From Lachnospiraceae bacterium (lineage in GTDB: Bacteria > Bacillota > Clostridia > Lachnospirales > Lachnospiraceae): a stretch of 64,000 nt of DNA. The position numbers were made by a program, and so were the translations under genes. The stretch is taken from positions 1-64,000 of the forward strand of contig JAGBBP010000004.1 of the NCBI GenBank assembly GCA_017938405.1, read 5' to 3'. Under the pieces are notes generated by a model that was given only the letters and a program-made list of their open reading frames with translations, did no database searches and had not been told where the DNA came from. Below, piece after piece: positions 34,785 to 43,753 of this stretch (positions are counted from its first letter, which is position 1; each line of letters begins with the position of its first letter).

Positions 34785-36182
34785 ATGATTAAAGACAATC
34801 AAAAAACTTTTAATCAATTGCATATTCTGGCAGACGGCTTCTTTGTTCTGCTGTCTTATTTTATGGCATATATGCTTCGTTTCGAATGGTTGAACATGTC
34901 GAAGTGGGGTGATTATACCATTGAGTCCTATGCCCGTTTTCTGCTGATTGTGTTACCGGTATATCTGGTGATTTACTGGTTTTGCGGATTATACGCACCG
35001 AAGCGGGGAAAAGAATTGTTCCGGGAATTATGGTATCTGATAAAAGCGAATGTGATCAGCGGTGCTGCATTTATCGTATTGTTGTTTTTATTTAAGCGTG
35101 ATATCTCCCGAGGCTTTTTGGCGTTTTTCTTCAGTACCAATGTGATATTAGAAGGTATTTTTCGTATTTTGGTACGGAAGCTTTTGGAGTATTTCCGACG
35201 GAAGGGTAAGAATCTAAAACACATTTTGATTGTGGGATACAGTCGTGCGGCAGAGGCTTACGTAGACCGTATTTTGGCAAATCCGCAATGGGGATATTTT
35301 ATTCACGGTATTCTGGATGACAAGATGGCGGTAGGAACCCGTTACAAAAAAGTTTCGGTAGTAGGTACCATGGAGGAATTGGCGGCCCGGTTAAGTGAAC
35401 GGGAGTATGATGAAATCGCCATTACTCTGGCAATTGAAGAATATGAGAAACTGGAAAAATTAGTGTCGATTTGTGAATATTCCGGCGTGCATACCAAGTT
35501 TATTCCGGATTATAACCATATTGTACCAACGGTACCGTATATCGAGGATTTGGAAGGATTGCCGGTAATCAATATCCGGAAGGTACCGCTCAGTAATGTG
35601 GTGAATCGTGCCATGAAGCGTACGGTGGATATTGTGGGTTCGTTGGTGGCACTTGCCCTTTTTGCCGTTCCGATGGTGATTGTGGCAATCGCAATCAAAT
35701 GTACGTCCAAAGGCCCGGTGATATTCACCCAGGTACGGGTAGGACTTCATAACAAAGAATTTAAAATGTATAAGTTCCGTTCCATGGTAGTACAGGATGC
35801 GGCAAAAGAAGCAAATGCATGGACAACCAAAAATGATTCCAGAGTCACCGGCGTGGGACGGTTTATCCGAAAGACCAGCATTGACGAACTGCCACAGTTT
35901 TTGAATGTATTAAAGGGAGATATGAGTCTGGTGGGACCGCGTCCGGAACGTCCGAAGTTCGTGGAAAAGTTTAAAGAAGAAGTGCCGCGCTATATGATTA
36001 AGCATCAGGTACGTCCGGGAATTACCGGCTGGGCACAGGTGAACGGGTATCGCGGCGATACATCCATTCGAAAGAGAATCGAACATGATGTGCATTATAT
36101 CGAAAATTGGACCATGGGCTTTGATATTAAGATTTTGTTCTTAACGGTTTTTAAAGGATTTATCAATAAGAATGCGTATTGA
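34785..36182 (+). CDS. Undecaprenyl-phosphate hexose-1-phosphate transferase (WcaJ/CpsE type)
   Basis: 465 residues. Four membrane helices in residues 12-120, a Rossmann-like CoA-binding_3 domain (about 140-265), a fifth membrane segment near 283-305, and a C-terminal bacterial sugar transferase domain: KMYKFRSM, KTSIDELPQFLNVLKGDMSLVGPRPE, RPGITGWAQVNGYRG. Enzymes of this family start surface polysaccharide repeat units by loading a sugar phosphate on undecaprenyl phosphate at the membrane. The sugar is usually glucose or galactose but cannot be told here. The ABC-2 exporter nearby could export the product. Confidence 0.93.
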   Translation: MIKDNQKTFNQLHILADGFFVLLSYFMAYMLRFEWLNMSKWGDYTIESYARFLLIVLPVYLVIYWFCGLYAPKRGKELFRELWYLIKANVISGAAFIVLLFLFKRDISRGFLAFFFSTNVILEGIFRILVRKLLEYFRRKGKNLKHILIVGYSRAAEAYVDRILANPQWGYFIHGILDDKMAVGTRYKKVSVVGTMEELAARLSEREYDEIAITLAIEEYEKLEKLVSICEYSGVHTKFIPDYNHIVPTVPYIEDLEGLPVINIRKVPLSNVVNRAMKRTVDIVGSLVALALFAVPMVIVAIAIKCTSKGPVIFTQVRVGLHNKEFKMYKFRSMVVQDAAKEANAWTTKNDSRVTGVGRFIRKTSIDELPQFLNVLKGDMSLVGPRPERPKFVEKFKEEVPRYMIKHQVRPGITGWAQVNGYRGDTSIRKRIEHDVHYIENWTMGFDIKILFLTVFKGFINKNAY

Positions 36183-36200
36183 TGCGGAAAGGTGTAACAG

Positions 36201-37619
36201 ATGGAGGACGAAAAGAATTTAACGGAAGAAAAGAAAGAGGAAAGTGTAGAGGAGAGAAGGGAAACGGAACGGGCAAAGGAAGAGAAAGAGTCCGGTTATG
36301 AAAGATATTGTCAAATGTGTAAACGCCCGGAAAGCCTGGTGGGCAGATTGATTCAACTGCCCAGCGACTTCTATGTTTGTAACGATTGTATCCAAAAGAC
36401 TTTTGATTCCATTAACGGAAACAGTTTTCCATATATGGAGATGTTGACGTTGGACCCGTCCATGTTCCGGATGGGTGGGGATTTTATGAAGATGCCGAAG
36501 GTAAAGAAAAAGGCAAAACCGGAGGAAAAGGAAAAAGAAACCGGAGATGAAAAACCGGCACTGGATATAAAGAATTTGAAACCGCCGCATAAAATCAAAG
36601 CAGAGCTGGATGAGTATGTCATCGGGCAGGAGCATGCGAAAAAGGTAATCTCCGTTGCAGTATATAATCATTACAAGCGGGTTGCGGATCAGAGTAATAC
36701 CATTGAACTGGAAAAGTCCAATATGCTGATGTTAGGTCCTACCGGTAGCGGAAAGACCTATCTGGTAAAGACATTGGCAAGATTGTTAAATGTACCGCTT
36801 GCCATTACGGATGCCACCACCCTTACGGAAGCAGGCTACATCGGTGACGACGTGGAGAGCGTACTTTCCAAGCTTTTGGCAGCGGCGGATAACGATGTGG
36901 AGCGTGCGGAACACGGGATCATTTTCATTGATGAGATCGATAAGATTGCAAAGAAACGTAATACCAACAGTCGTGATGTCAGCGGCGAATCGGTACAGCA
37001 GGGATTGTTAAAGTTGTTGGAAGGCAGTGAAGTGGAGGTGCCGGTTGGTGCTACCAATAAAAATGCCATGGTACCGATGACCACCATTAATACCAAGGAC
37101 ATTTTATTTATATGCGGTGGTGCATTCCCGGATTTGGAGAAGATAGTTAAGAAACGTCTGAATAAGACGGCAATGATCGGTTTCGGTGCGGAGCTGAAAG
37201 ATAAATATGACGAAGATACCATGCTTCTTTCCAAAGTTACGGTGGAGGATTTGCGGGAATACGGTATGATTCCGGAGTTTCTCGGGCGTTTGCCGGTGAT
37301 TTTTGCTTTACAGGGGTTGGGAAAAGAGCAGCTGATTCAAGTGTTAAAGGAGCCGAAGAATGCGATTTTAAAGCAGTACGAGCATTTGTTGTCTTTGGAT
37401 GAAGTACAGCTTGTGTTTGATGAGGATGCCCTTCTTGCCATTGCGGAGCGTGCCATGGAGAAGGATACGGGTGCCCGTGCGTTACGTGCGATTCTGGAAG
37501 AAATCATGCTGGATATTATGTATGAGATTCCGAAGGATGACAGCATCGGAAAGGTGACTATTACCGGAGATTATGTGAGAGGATGCGGTGGTCCGGTCAT
37601 TGAATTACGGGGCGCGTAA
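36201..37619 (+). CDS. clpX: ATP-dependent Clp protease ATPase subunit ClpX
   Basis: 472 residues, about 50 longer than usual ClpX because of a charged Glu/Lys-rich N-terminus (1-33) and a charged insert (about 95-120) after the zinc domain. The zinc domain has Cys37, Cys40, Cys60 and Cys63. Walker A is GPTGSGKT, pore loop GYIGDD, Walker B IIFIDEIDK, sensor 2 DTGARALRAI. The ClpP-docking IGF loop is present (AMIGFGAEL), so it should feed ClpP. No clpP or tig is next to it, so it may be a second ClpX or a displaced single copy. It follows the sugar transferase by 18 bases and may share its transcript. Confidence 0.93.
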   Translation: MEDEKNLTEEKKEESVEERRETERAKEEKESGYERYCQMCKRPESLVGRLIQLPSDFYVCNDCIQKTFDSINGNSFPYMEMLTLDPSMFRMGGDFMKMPKVKKKAKPEEKEKETGDEKPALDIKNLKPPHKIKAELDEYVIGQEHAKKVISVAVYNHYKRVADQSNTIELEKSNMLMLGPTGSGKTYLVKTLARLLNVPLAITDATTLTEAGYIGDDVESVLSKLLAAADNDVERAEHGIIFIDEIDKIAKKRNTNSRDVSGESVQQGLLKLLEGSEVEVPVGATNKNAMVPMTTINTKDILFICGGAFPDLEKIVKKRLNKTAMIGFGAELKDKYDEDTMLLSKVTVEDLREYGMIPEFLGRLPVIFALQGLGKEQLIQVLKEPKNAILKQYEHLLSLDEVQLVFDEDALLAIAERAMEKDTGARALRAILEEIMLDIMYEIPKDDSIGKVTITGDYVRGCGGPVIELRGA

Positions 37620-37645
37620 AAGAAGAATAAAAAGGTAAAAAACGT

Positions 37646-37691
37646 AAATACTCCTCAGAGAGGCCTAAAAAGGCAGAGAGGAGTATTTTTT
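37646..37691 (+). terminator. Terminator hairpin that also hides the next ribosome site
   Basis: AAATACTCCTC (37646-37656) pairs with GAGGAGTATTT (37678-37688), with an inner GCCT/AGGC pairing, then a T-run. The 3' arm contains GAGGAG, the ribosome site for the ATG at 37692. Readthrough transcripts would therefore keep the site paired. Confidence 0.85.
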
Positions 37692-38444
37692 ATGCGGAAC
37701 ATATGGAAAAAGAAGAAAATAAGTATTGTGGGAGGCATGGCGGCTGCGTTGTTGCTTGCGGCAACGTTTCGGGTGATTACGGAACGGGCCTTTTTGGCCC
37801 AGGCCAGTATGGAAGGAGCGTTTGCAACGCTTACACCGGATGAAAGTACGGGAACCGTTACCCTGACCGGTCGTTATTTGCCTCCGCCGTACGGGTTTTC
37901 CGAGGAAAAATTATTGCGACATTTCGGAGAACAAATCGATTTAAAAATTGATGGGGAAATCCGGGAAGTATCCTATGAGGGACGAAAGGAATATGTTTAT
38001 GAAAAAATTGCGGCAGAGGCCCATTCCGTAATTAAGCTGGTGTATCTGACGGAAACAGAAGATTGGTATTTGTGCGGAGAAATCACCTTGTCGGGGAAAA
38101 ATGCGGCAGGTGTTACCGGGTTTCAGGAACAATTAAAAAAGGTTGCAAAAGATATGCAACTGAAAGAAATTTCGTCCACGCTGGAGTTGTGCGGAGTTTA
38201 TGAAGGAGAGATTCCGTTGGGGGAAAAAGATGCCATCACAGACTGTTTGCTTACGGAGCTCTACGCGCAACCGATATATGAAAACCGGGAGAATAAAAAC
38301 TACACGGTATATGCATATACCGGTGCGGTAGAAGAGTATCTGGTGGTAGAAAAAAACAAAATCAATGTGCAAATCGGAATCTATTATGACCGGGATGCAA
38401 ATTGTACGGAGGTGGTACTTGCCTCTCCGTTGGGATTGCGGTAA
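37692..38444 (+). CDS. YwmB-like exported protein
   Basis: 250 residues with a basic N-terminus and one hydrophobic segment (about 11-27) that is a signal anchor. The rest is an alpha/beta domain; the C-terminal stretch KINVQIGIYYDRDANCTEVVLASPLG resembles the YwmB family (TATA-box-binding-like fold) of Firmicutes, found near wall synthesis genes. Function is not established. The start is set by GAGGAG 8 bases upstream, which lies within the terminator stem. Its last 61 bases overlap the 3' end of the minus-strand gene 38384-38860. Confidence 0.65.
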   Translation: MRNIWKKKKISIVGGMAAALLLAATFRVITERAFLAQASMEGAFATLTPDESTGTVTLTGRYLPPPYGFSEEKLLRHFGEQIDLKIDGEIREVSYEGRKEYVYEKIAAEAHSVIKLVYLTETEDWYLCGEITLSGKNAAGVTGFQEQLKKVAKDMQLKEISSTLELCGVYEGEIPLGEKDAITDCLLTELYAQPIYENRENKNYTVYAYTGAVEEYLVVEKNKINVQIGIYYDRDANCTEVVLASPLGLR

Positions 38445-38860
38445 AGACAGCGCTTGCGACACAGAAGTTCCGAAATCACGGTGTCGGCAAGAAGATTTAA
38501 CCAGGAAATGGGACAGCCTTCCTGCAGAAAGTTTTCCGTGATCTCGGAATTTTCCCGTAACAGGCGATCACGCATCAGTCGCAGCGATAAATAGTCCGGA
38601 TAGGCGTCGTAAATAAAGTCATGTTTCGGATAGGTGTCCAAAAGAACATCGGCGGCATTGTAAAGGCGCTGTAATAAAACCGGGTGGCGGTGTGCAAGAT
38701 AGGCAGCATCGCCTCTTTTTTTACGCCCGGAAACAGTGGCTTGTTGCAACGGAAAGGAAGGAGTGTCCGGGAGCGTTTGTTGCGGTTGTTCGCCCTGCGG
38801 CGGATAGAATCGACGCAGAGGTTCGTTCTGTGTATGGTCTGTCGGAATGTATGCCGGCAT
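38384..38860 (-). CDS. Hypothetical soluble protein
   Basis: 158 residues with AAGGCAGG before the ATG. The N-terminal 45 residues are Pro/Gln-rich and probably disordered; residues 55-145 are helical and look well conserved in character (HPVLLQRLYNAADVLLDTYPKHDFIYDAYPDYLSLRLMRDRLL). Cys residues cluster near the end. I know of no function. It overlaps the YwmB-like gene tail-to-tail by 61 bases. The coherent amphipathic helices and ribosome site make it a likely real gene, not a shadow. Confidence 0.65.
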   Translation of the reverse strand: MPAYIPTDHTQNEPLRRFYPPQGEQPQQTLPDTPSFPLQQATVSGRKKRGDAAYLAHRHPVLLQRLYNAADVLLDTYPKHDFIYDAYPDYLSLRLMRDRLLRENSEITENFLQEGCPISWLNLLADTVISELLCRKRCLYRNPNGEASTTSVQFASRS

Positions 38861-38929
38861 AGGAGGACCTGCCTTATAAAATATGTTATTGTAATATATG
38901 GGAGTGGCCGAAAAAGGTGCGTGAAAGTC

Positions 38930-38957
38930 TTGAATTTCAGCCGAAATATGCTATACT
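38930..38957 (+). promoter_or_regulatory. Promoter for the methyltransferase gene
   Basis: TTGAAT (38930-38935), 16-base spacer and TATACT (38952-38957), 34 bases before the ATG. Confidence 0.7.
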
Positions 38958-38991
38958 GAAAAGTGGATAAGTTTGCAAGGAAGGGACAGTC

Positions 38992-40167
38992 ATGGAACAG
39001 ACAGTAAAGGATGCAATCGCAAAAAGTATAGAAGAAGGCTTACAGCGTTTGGTGTTGAGTAATGCACCGAAAAACGCGGAACTTTCGAAAGTGAAAGTGC
39101 ACCCGGTGGTTATTGGAAAAAAACAACAGTACCAGGTGGAAGAGTACCGGGGAACCCAGGTGTTCCATGCAAATTGCGACGAGACCGGGGTGGAAACCAA
39201 GGTGCTTTCCTGGCTGGAAGCCGGTTGCTTTAAACAGGCGGAACTGCTGTCGGTGTTTGAACAAAGAACCATACTGATCGGAAAGAAGGGAACCGCCACC
39301 GTAAAATGCCGGAAACGACAGGACGGGGTCGGTGTTGTGATGCCCCGGGAACATAACCGGAAAAAGCAATATCTTCTGGAAGAAGGAGTTGCGGTACCGT
39401 TTCTGGTGGATTTGGGTGTAATGACGAAGGAAGGAACGGTAGTAAAGGCAAAGTACGATAAATTCCGCCAGATTAACCGCTTTTTGGAGTTTGTGGAGGA
39501 TATCTTGCCGTCGTTACCGAAGAATCGCGAGGTAACGATTTTGGATTTCGGATGCGGAAAGTCGTATTTGACCTTTGCACTGTATCATTACCTTCATACC
39601 GTGAAAAACTATGATATCCGCATTGTGGGATTGGATTTAAAGAAGGATGTGATTGCTCATTGTAATCGCCTGGCGGTTTTCTACGGTTATGAGAAGCTGG
39701 AGTTTTTGTGCGGAGATATTGCCGATTATACCGGTATGGACCGGGTAGATATGGTGGTAACGTTACATGCCTGCGATACCGCTACCGATTATGCACTGTA
39801 TAAATCGATTTTATGGAAGGCGTCGGTGGTGCTTTCCGTGCCGTGTTGCCAGCATGAATGGAACCGGCAGATGGAATGCGAGCCCCTTGCTCCGTTTGTA
39901 AAGTACGGAATTGTAAAGGAACGGATGTCGGCGCTTATGACCGATGCGTTTCGTGCCAATGTAATGGAGGCTTGCGGTTATAAGACCCAGTTATTGGAGT
40001 TTATCGATATGGAACACACGCCTAAAAATATTTTGCTTCGTGCGGTAAAGAAGGAAGCTTTGGAGCCGGAACAGCAAAAAGAGCGTGTGGAACGGGATAT
40101 GAGGGAGATTCTTGATTATTGCAAAACAGAGCCGACGCTGTATCGGCTTTTAACGGAGAATAAATAG
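38992..40167 (+). CDS. SAM-dependent methyltransferase
   Basis: 391 residues. Residues 1-150 are a family-specific N-terminal domain; residues 165-350 are a class I Rossmann methyltransferase of the Methyltransf_32 type, with motif I LDFGCGKSYLTFAL near 184-197, the acidic motif IVGLDLKKDV, and TLHACDTATDYAL followed by VPCCQHEWN. The double Cys is typical of this family, whose substrate is not known; RNA or small-molecule methylation are both possible. The next gene begins one base after its stop, so the two are co-transcribed. Confidence 0.85.
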   Translation: MEQTVKDAIAKSIEEGLQRLVLSNAPKNAELSKVKVHPVVIGKKQQYQVEEYRGTQVFHANCDETGVETKVLSWLEAGCFKQAELLSVFEQRTILIGKKGTATVKCRKRQDGVGVVMPREHNRKKQYLLEEGVAVPFLVDLGVMTKEGTVVKAKYDKFRQINRFLEFVEDILPSLPKNREVTILDFGCGKSYLTFALYHYLHTVKNYDIRIVGLDLKKDVIAHCNRLAVFYGYEKLEFLCGDIADYTGMDRVDMVVTLHACDTATDYALYKSILWKASVVLSVPCCQHEWNRQMECEPLAPFVKYGIVKERMSALMTDAFRANVMEACGYKTQLLEFIDMEHTPKNILLRAVKKEALEPEQQKERVERDMREILDYCKTEPTLYRLLTENK

Positions 40168-40168
40168 G

Positions 40169-42697
40169 ATGAAAAGAGTTTATCGAATCGTATATTTGGT
40201 TATCGTCTTTTTTGCTGCCGTGTTTTTCTTCGGCAGCCGCATGGGGGAGACGATTTTTGCCGGAAAGTCCGAGACGGTGCCGGTAGGAGAGGCGGCGTTT
40301 CCTACGATTTCCGTGCTTACCTGCGGCGAGGAAATCAATTGCCTGTACGGTTACAGTTCCAATCTGGACACGATACTGAACCGGGAAGATATGATTCCGG
40401 TAGGGGCAGACGGCATTTTTGAATTGAAAATAAACGAGTACGCCATGGATATCCGGCGTCTGAAATACGAGATATTGGATGTTTCCAGTGAAGCGGAAAT
40501 GGAATCCGGAACGATTAATGCCTTCGAGAAGCAGGAGGACTGTAAAATCGTACGCATTAAGTTAAAGTCGGAATTAAAAAAAGGAACGGAATACGCCGTA
40601 AAAGTGACTTTAATCGGAAATACCGGAAAACGTATGTATTACTATTTCCGGATAAAACAATATGAGACGCCGTTGTTACAGGAAAAAATAGCGTTTATTC
40701 GGGAATTCGGAGAGAATGCGCGTAGCGGTGTGGCTGCGGATAATGAAAAGATCATTCCGTATTTGGAAACAAAAGCGGGACGCAGTGTCGATAGCTTTCA
40801 TTATGTAAATATAGAGGATGATTACAGAACGGTGTCCTGGAGAGGATTGAAGCCGGAGTTATTAACGGAACCGGTCTATTCCGTAACAGAGTTTTACGAT
40901 GAGATTATGACAGCGGTGGTACGGTATTGTGTATCGATTGATGCGGGATACGGCCCGGAACAGTATTTCGTGGAAGAATATTTCCGTATTCGTCATTTGG
41001 GCGATGTGGTTCACTTGCTGAATTATGAACGTTATACGGAAACCTTATTCGATGTGGAAGATGCCAGTTTGTCCCAAAGTGACTTAAAAATCGGTGTTGC
41101 GGCAGGAGATGAGATGGCATTATATCCGAATAAGGATAATAGTATGGTTGCGTTTCTTCGGAACGGTTCCTTGTATTGCTATAATCTTGCGGAGAATACC
41201 ATTGCAACGGTATTTCCGGCGGGGTACGGTTCTCTTACAAGGATGTGCGGACAGCAAAAGGCGTATGATATTCATGTACTGAAAATGGAAGAGGACGGAA
41301 ATCTTACATTTTTGGTAAGCGGTTATATGAACCGCGGTGTATATGAGGGCCGGGTGGGATTATTTGTATACCGCTATTACAAGGATGAGCAGAGACTGGA
41401 AGAACTGATTTATATTCCGGTGAATACCACCTATCAGATTTTAAAGGAAGAGCTGGGTGAATTTGCTTATCTGAATGAATACGATGTGTTTTATTTTATG
41501 GTAAACCGGGGCCTGTATGCCTATAATCTTGTAACGGAAGAACTGAAAAAGATTGCGGAGAATGTGGGGGAAGGCGATTATGTTTATTCGGTACGGGAAC
41601 GGTTTATTGCATATCAGGAACATGGGAAAACAGAGCAGGTAGATATTTTATATCCGGAAACAGGAAACATGATTTCGGTAAAACCGGAGAACGGAGAGTA
41701 TATTAAATTATTGGGAGGCTCCGACGAAAATCTGCTTTACGGCTTCGGGAGACCGGAAGATTTGCATGTGAACGAAGACGGAAATATGGTGTATGCCATG
41801 TATAAGATGCAGATTAAAACGGCTGCGGGAGAGTTAAAAAAGGAGTATGAAAAGCCGGAATATTATGTGGAACGGGCGGAATCTTCCGGCAATGTAATTC
41901 GTCTGGAGCGTTTGGTGAAAGCTCCGGGAGGCGGTTATGAGCCGGCGGAAAGCGATTATATTTTAACCCAGGACAAGACGGAAAATACGAGGATTTCCCT
42001 GGCAACCCGTGTGACGGAACGTATGCTGACGGAGTATTATATTTCATTTCCGTATGATTTTGTGATGGAGAAGATACCGAGGGAAGAAGAGGTATTGTAC
42101 ACTGTGGTGGAAAAGGACACTACATTGCGTCTTGCCCAGTTGGAAACGGAACAAGAAGCATACTATACGTATTATTACGGCATGATTGACGGCATTTACG
42201 ATAGCGCCGGGGAAGCAATTCCGGCGGCGGATGAAAAGGTGGGTACCGTAATCAATCAGGAAGGAAAGATTGTTTGGGAACGCGGAATTAAGGAAAATTC
42301 CGGTTCCGTTTCCGGTGTTACTCCGGTGAAGGCGACAGGAGAAGCGGGAGCACTCCGGGCGGCCCTTCAGACAATGCTTTCCGCGAAAGGCGTATCTGCG
42401 GAACTTTCGGAAGAGGAAGTAAGGAAGCCGTTGCAACAGGTGCTGGAAAGTCATACGAAATCGGAAGCAATTGTGCTTACCGGAGCTACAATGGACGAAG
42501 TGTTGTATTTTGTGTGGAAAGGACAGCCGGTGCTTGCCATGAAAGAAAACGGAAATGCGGTGGTGCTTACGGCATATAATTCCAGGGAAGTAACGTATTA
42601 CGATCCGGAAAAGGGACGTACTGTAACAGTGGAAAAGTCTAAGGCGGAGACAACCTTTGAAGAAGGCGGAAATCTTTTTATCAGCTTTTTATACTAA
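40169..42697 (+). CDS. Large exported protein with C39-peptidase-like tail, function unknown
   Basis: 842 residues. An N-terminal membrane anchor (about 6-24, IVYLVIVFFAAVFFFG) is followed by a long outer region: a beta-rich domain (50-170), and a probable beta-propeller or repeat region (about 330-620) with phrases such as NMVYAMYKMQ and GSLYCYNLAENTI. The last 100 residues (QPVLAMKENGNAVVLTAYNSREVTYYDPEKG) resemble the His half of a papain-like C39 peptidase, but the usual catalytic His of HAVVLTGY is Asn and no partner Cys is evident. It is probably a non-catalytic wall or envelope protein. Neighbours are a methyltransferase and a GT2 enzyme. Confidence 0.8.
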   Translation: MKRVYRIVYLVIVFFAAVFFFGSRMGETIFAGKSETVPVGEAAFPTISVLTCGEEINCLYGYSSNLDTILNREDMIPVGADGIFELKINEYAMDIRRLKYEILDVSSEAEMESGTINAFEKQEDCKIVRIKLKSELKKGTEYAVKVTLIGNTGKRMYYYFRIKQYETPLLQEKIAFIREFGENARSGVAADNEKIIPYLETKAGRSVDSFHYVNIEDDYRTVSWRGLKPELLTEPVYSVTEFYDEIMTAVVRYCVSIDAGYGPEQYFVEEYFRIRHLGDVVHLLNYERYTETLFDVEDASLSQSDLKIGVAAGDEMALYPNKDNSMVAFLRNGSLYCYNLAENTIATVFPAGYGSLTRMCGQQKAYDIHVLKMEEDGNLTFLVSGYMNRGVYEGRVGLFVYRYYKDEQRLEELIYIPVNTTYQILKEELGEFAYLNEYDVFYFMVNRGLYAYNLVTEELKKIAENVGEGDYVYSVRERFIAYQEHGKTEQVDILYPETGNMISVKPENGEYIKLLGGSDENLLYGFGRPEDLHVNEDGNMVYAMYKMQIKTAAGELKKEYEKPEYYVERAESSGNVIRLERLVKAPGGGYEPAESDYILTQDKTENTRISLATRVTERMLTEYYISFPYDFVMEKIPREEEVLYTVVEKDTTLRLAQLETEQEAYYTYYYGMIDGIYDSAGEAIPAADEKVGTVINQEGKIVWERGIKENSGSVSGVTPVKATGEAGALRAALQTMLSAKGVSAELSEEEVRKPLQQVLESHTKSEAIVLTGATMDEVLYFVWKGQPVLAMKENGNAVVLTAYNSREVTYYDPEKGRTVTVEKSKAETTFEEGGNLFISFLY

Positions 42698-42736
42698 GTA
42701 TATGCGCAAAAAGCGCAGGAAAAGAGGGATAACAAT

Positions 42737-43753
42737 ATGAAAGTAATTTCAGCGGTAGTACCGTGTTATAATTCGGAAGCTTATATGGAAAAAGCAATCA
42801 ATACTTTACTTTCCGGTGGGGAAGATATGGAGATTATCGTGGTAGATGACGGTTCTTCCGATCGTACCTTGGAGATTGCCAAGCGTTATGAGGCGGAATA
42901 TCCGGGAATCGTCCGGGCGGTGCATAAGGAAAACGGCGGACACGGAGATGCGGTGATGACCGGGCTTGCCCATGCCGAAGGTTTGTATATGAAAGTAGTG
43001 GACAGCGATGACTGGGTGAAAGAAAGTGCCTTGGCCGAGATTTTAAAGACGATTCGGGAACTGTTAAAGCAGGGAACGGCACCGGATATGCTGGTGGCGA
43101 ATTATGTTTACGAAAAAGTGGGAGAAGAGAAGAAAAAGGTAATCCAGTACCGGAGTGCCCTGCCGCAGAAGAAGATTTTTACCTGGGCGGATACGGGACA
43201 TTTTCATCAGGGACAGTACATTTTGATGCATTCGGTGATGTATCGTACCGAATTGTTACGAGAGTGTGGATTGAGTCTGCCGAAGCATACCTTCTATGTG
43301 GATAACATTTTTGTATACCAGCCGTTGCCGTCGGTAAAGAGCATGTACTATATGGATGTAAACCTGTATCGTTATTTTATCGGCAGAGACGACCAGTCCG
43401 TAACGGAAGCAAATATGATGAAACGAATCGATCAGCAAATCCGGGTGACGAAGCTGATGATTGAAGCTCATGATATTTGGAAAATCAAGGAAAAACGGTT
43501 GCGCAATTATATGATTAAGTATTTGTGCATTATGATGACCATTTCTTCGATTTATTTGTTAAAGAGCGGAACGGAAGAGAATTTGGCGAAGAAGCAGGAA
43601 CTTTGGGCTTATTTAAAAGCCTATGATAAGAAATTGTATCAAAGAATCAGTAGAACCATCCTCGGAACCTCCTCAAAAGCCGACAGTAAGGCGGGTCAGA
43701 GCTTTTTTAAGGTGGGTTACGAGCTGGCAAGAAAGATTTTCAAATTTAACTAA
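42737..43753 (+). CDS. GT2-family glycosyltransferase
   Basis: 338 residues, AGAGGGA before the ATG. GT-A fold marks: VVPCYNSEAYMEKAI at the N-terminus, VVDDGSSDRT for nucleotide binding, the VVDSDDWV metal-binding motif near residues 92-99, and a C-terminal helical part (residues 230-300) with one hydrophobic helix. It should add a sugar to a cell-surface glycan or lipid. Acceptor and donor are unknown. The stop codon overlaps the stop of the convergent PAP2 gene by 3 bases. Confidence 0.92.
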   Translation: MKVISAVVPCYNSEAYMEKAINTLLSGGEDMEIIVVDDGSSDRTLEIAKRYEAEYPGIVRAVHKENGGHGDAVMTGLAHAEGLYMKVVDSDDWVKESALAEILKTIRELLKQGTAPDMLVANYVYEKVGEEKKKVIQYRSALPQKKIFTWADTGHFHQGQYILMHSVMYRTELLRECGLSLPKHTFYVDNIFVYQPLPSVKSMYYMDVNLYRYFIGRDDQSVTEANMMKRIDQQIRVTKLMIEAHDIWKIKEKRLRNYMIKYLCIMMTISSIYLLKSGTEENLAKKQELWAYLKAYDKKLYQRISRTILGTSSKADSKAGQSFFKVGYELARKIFKFN

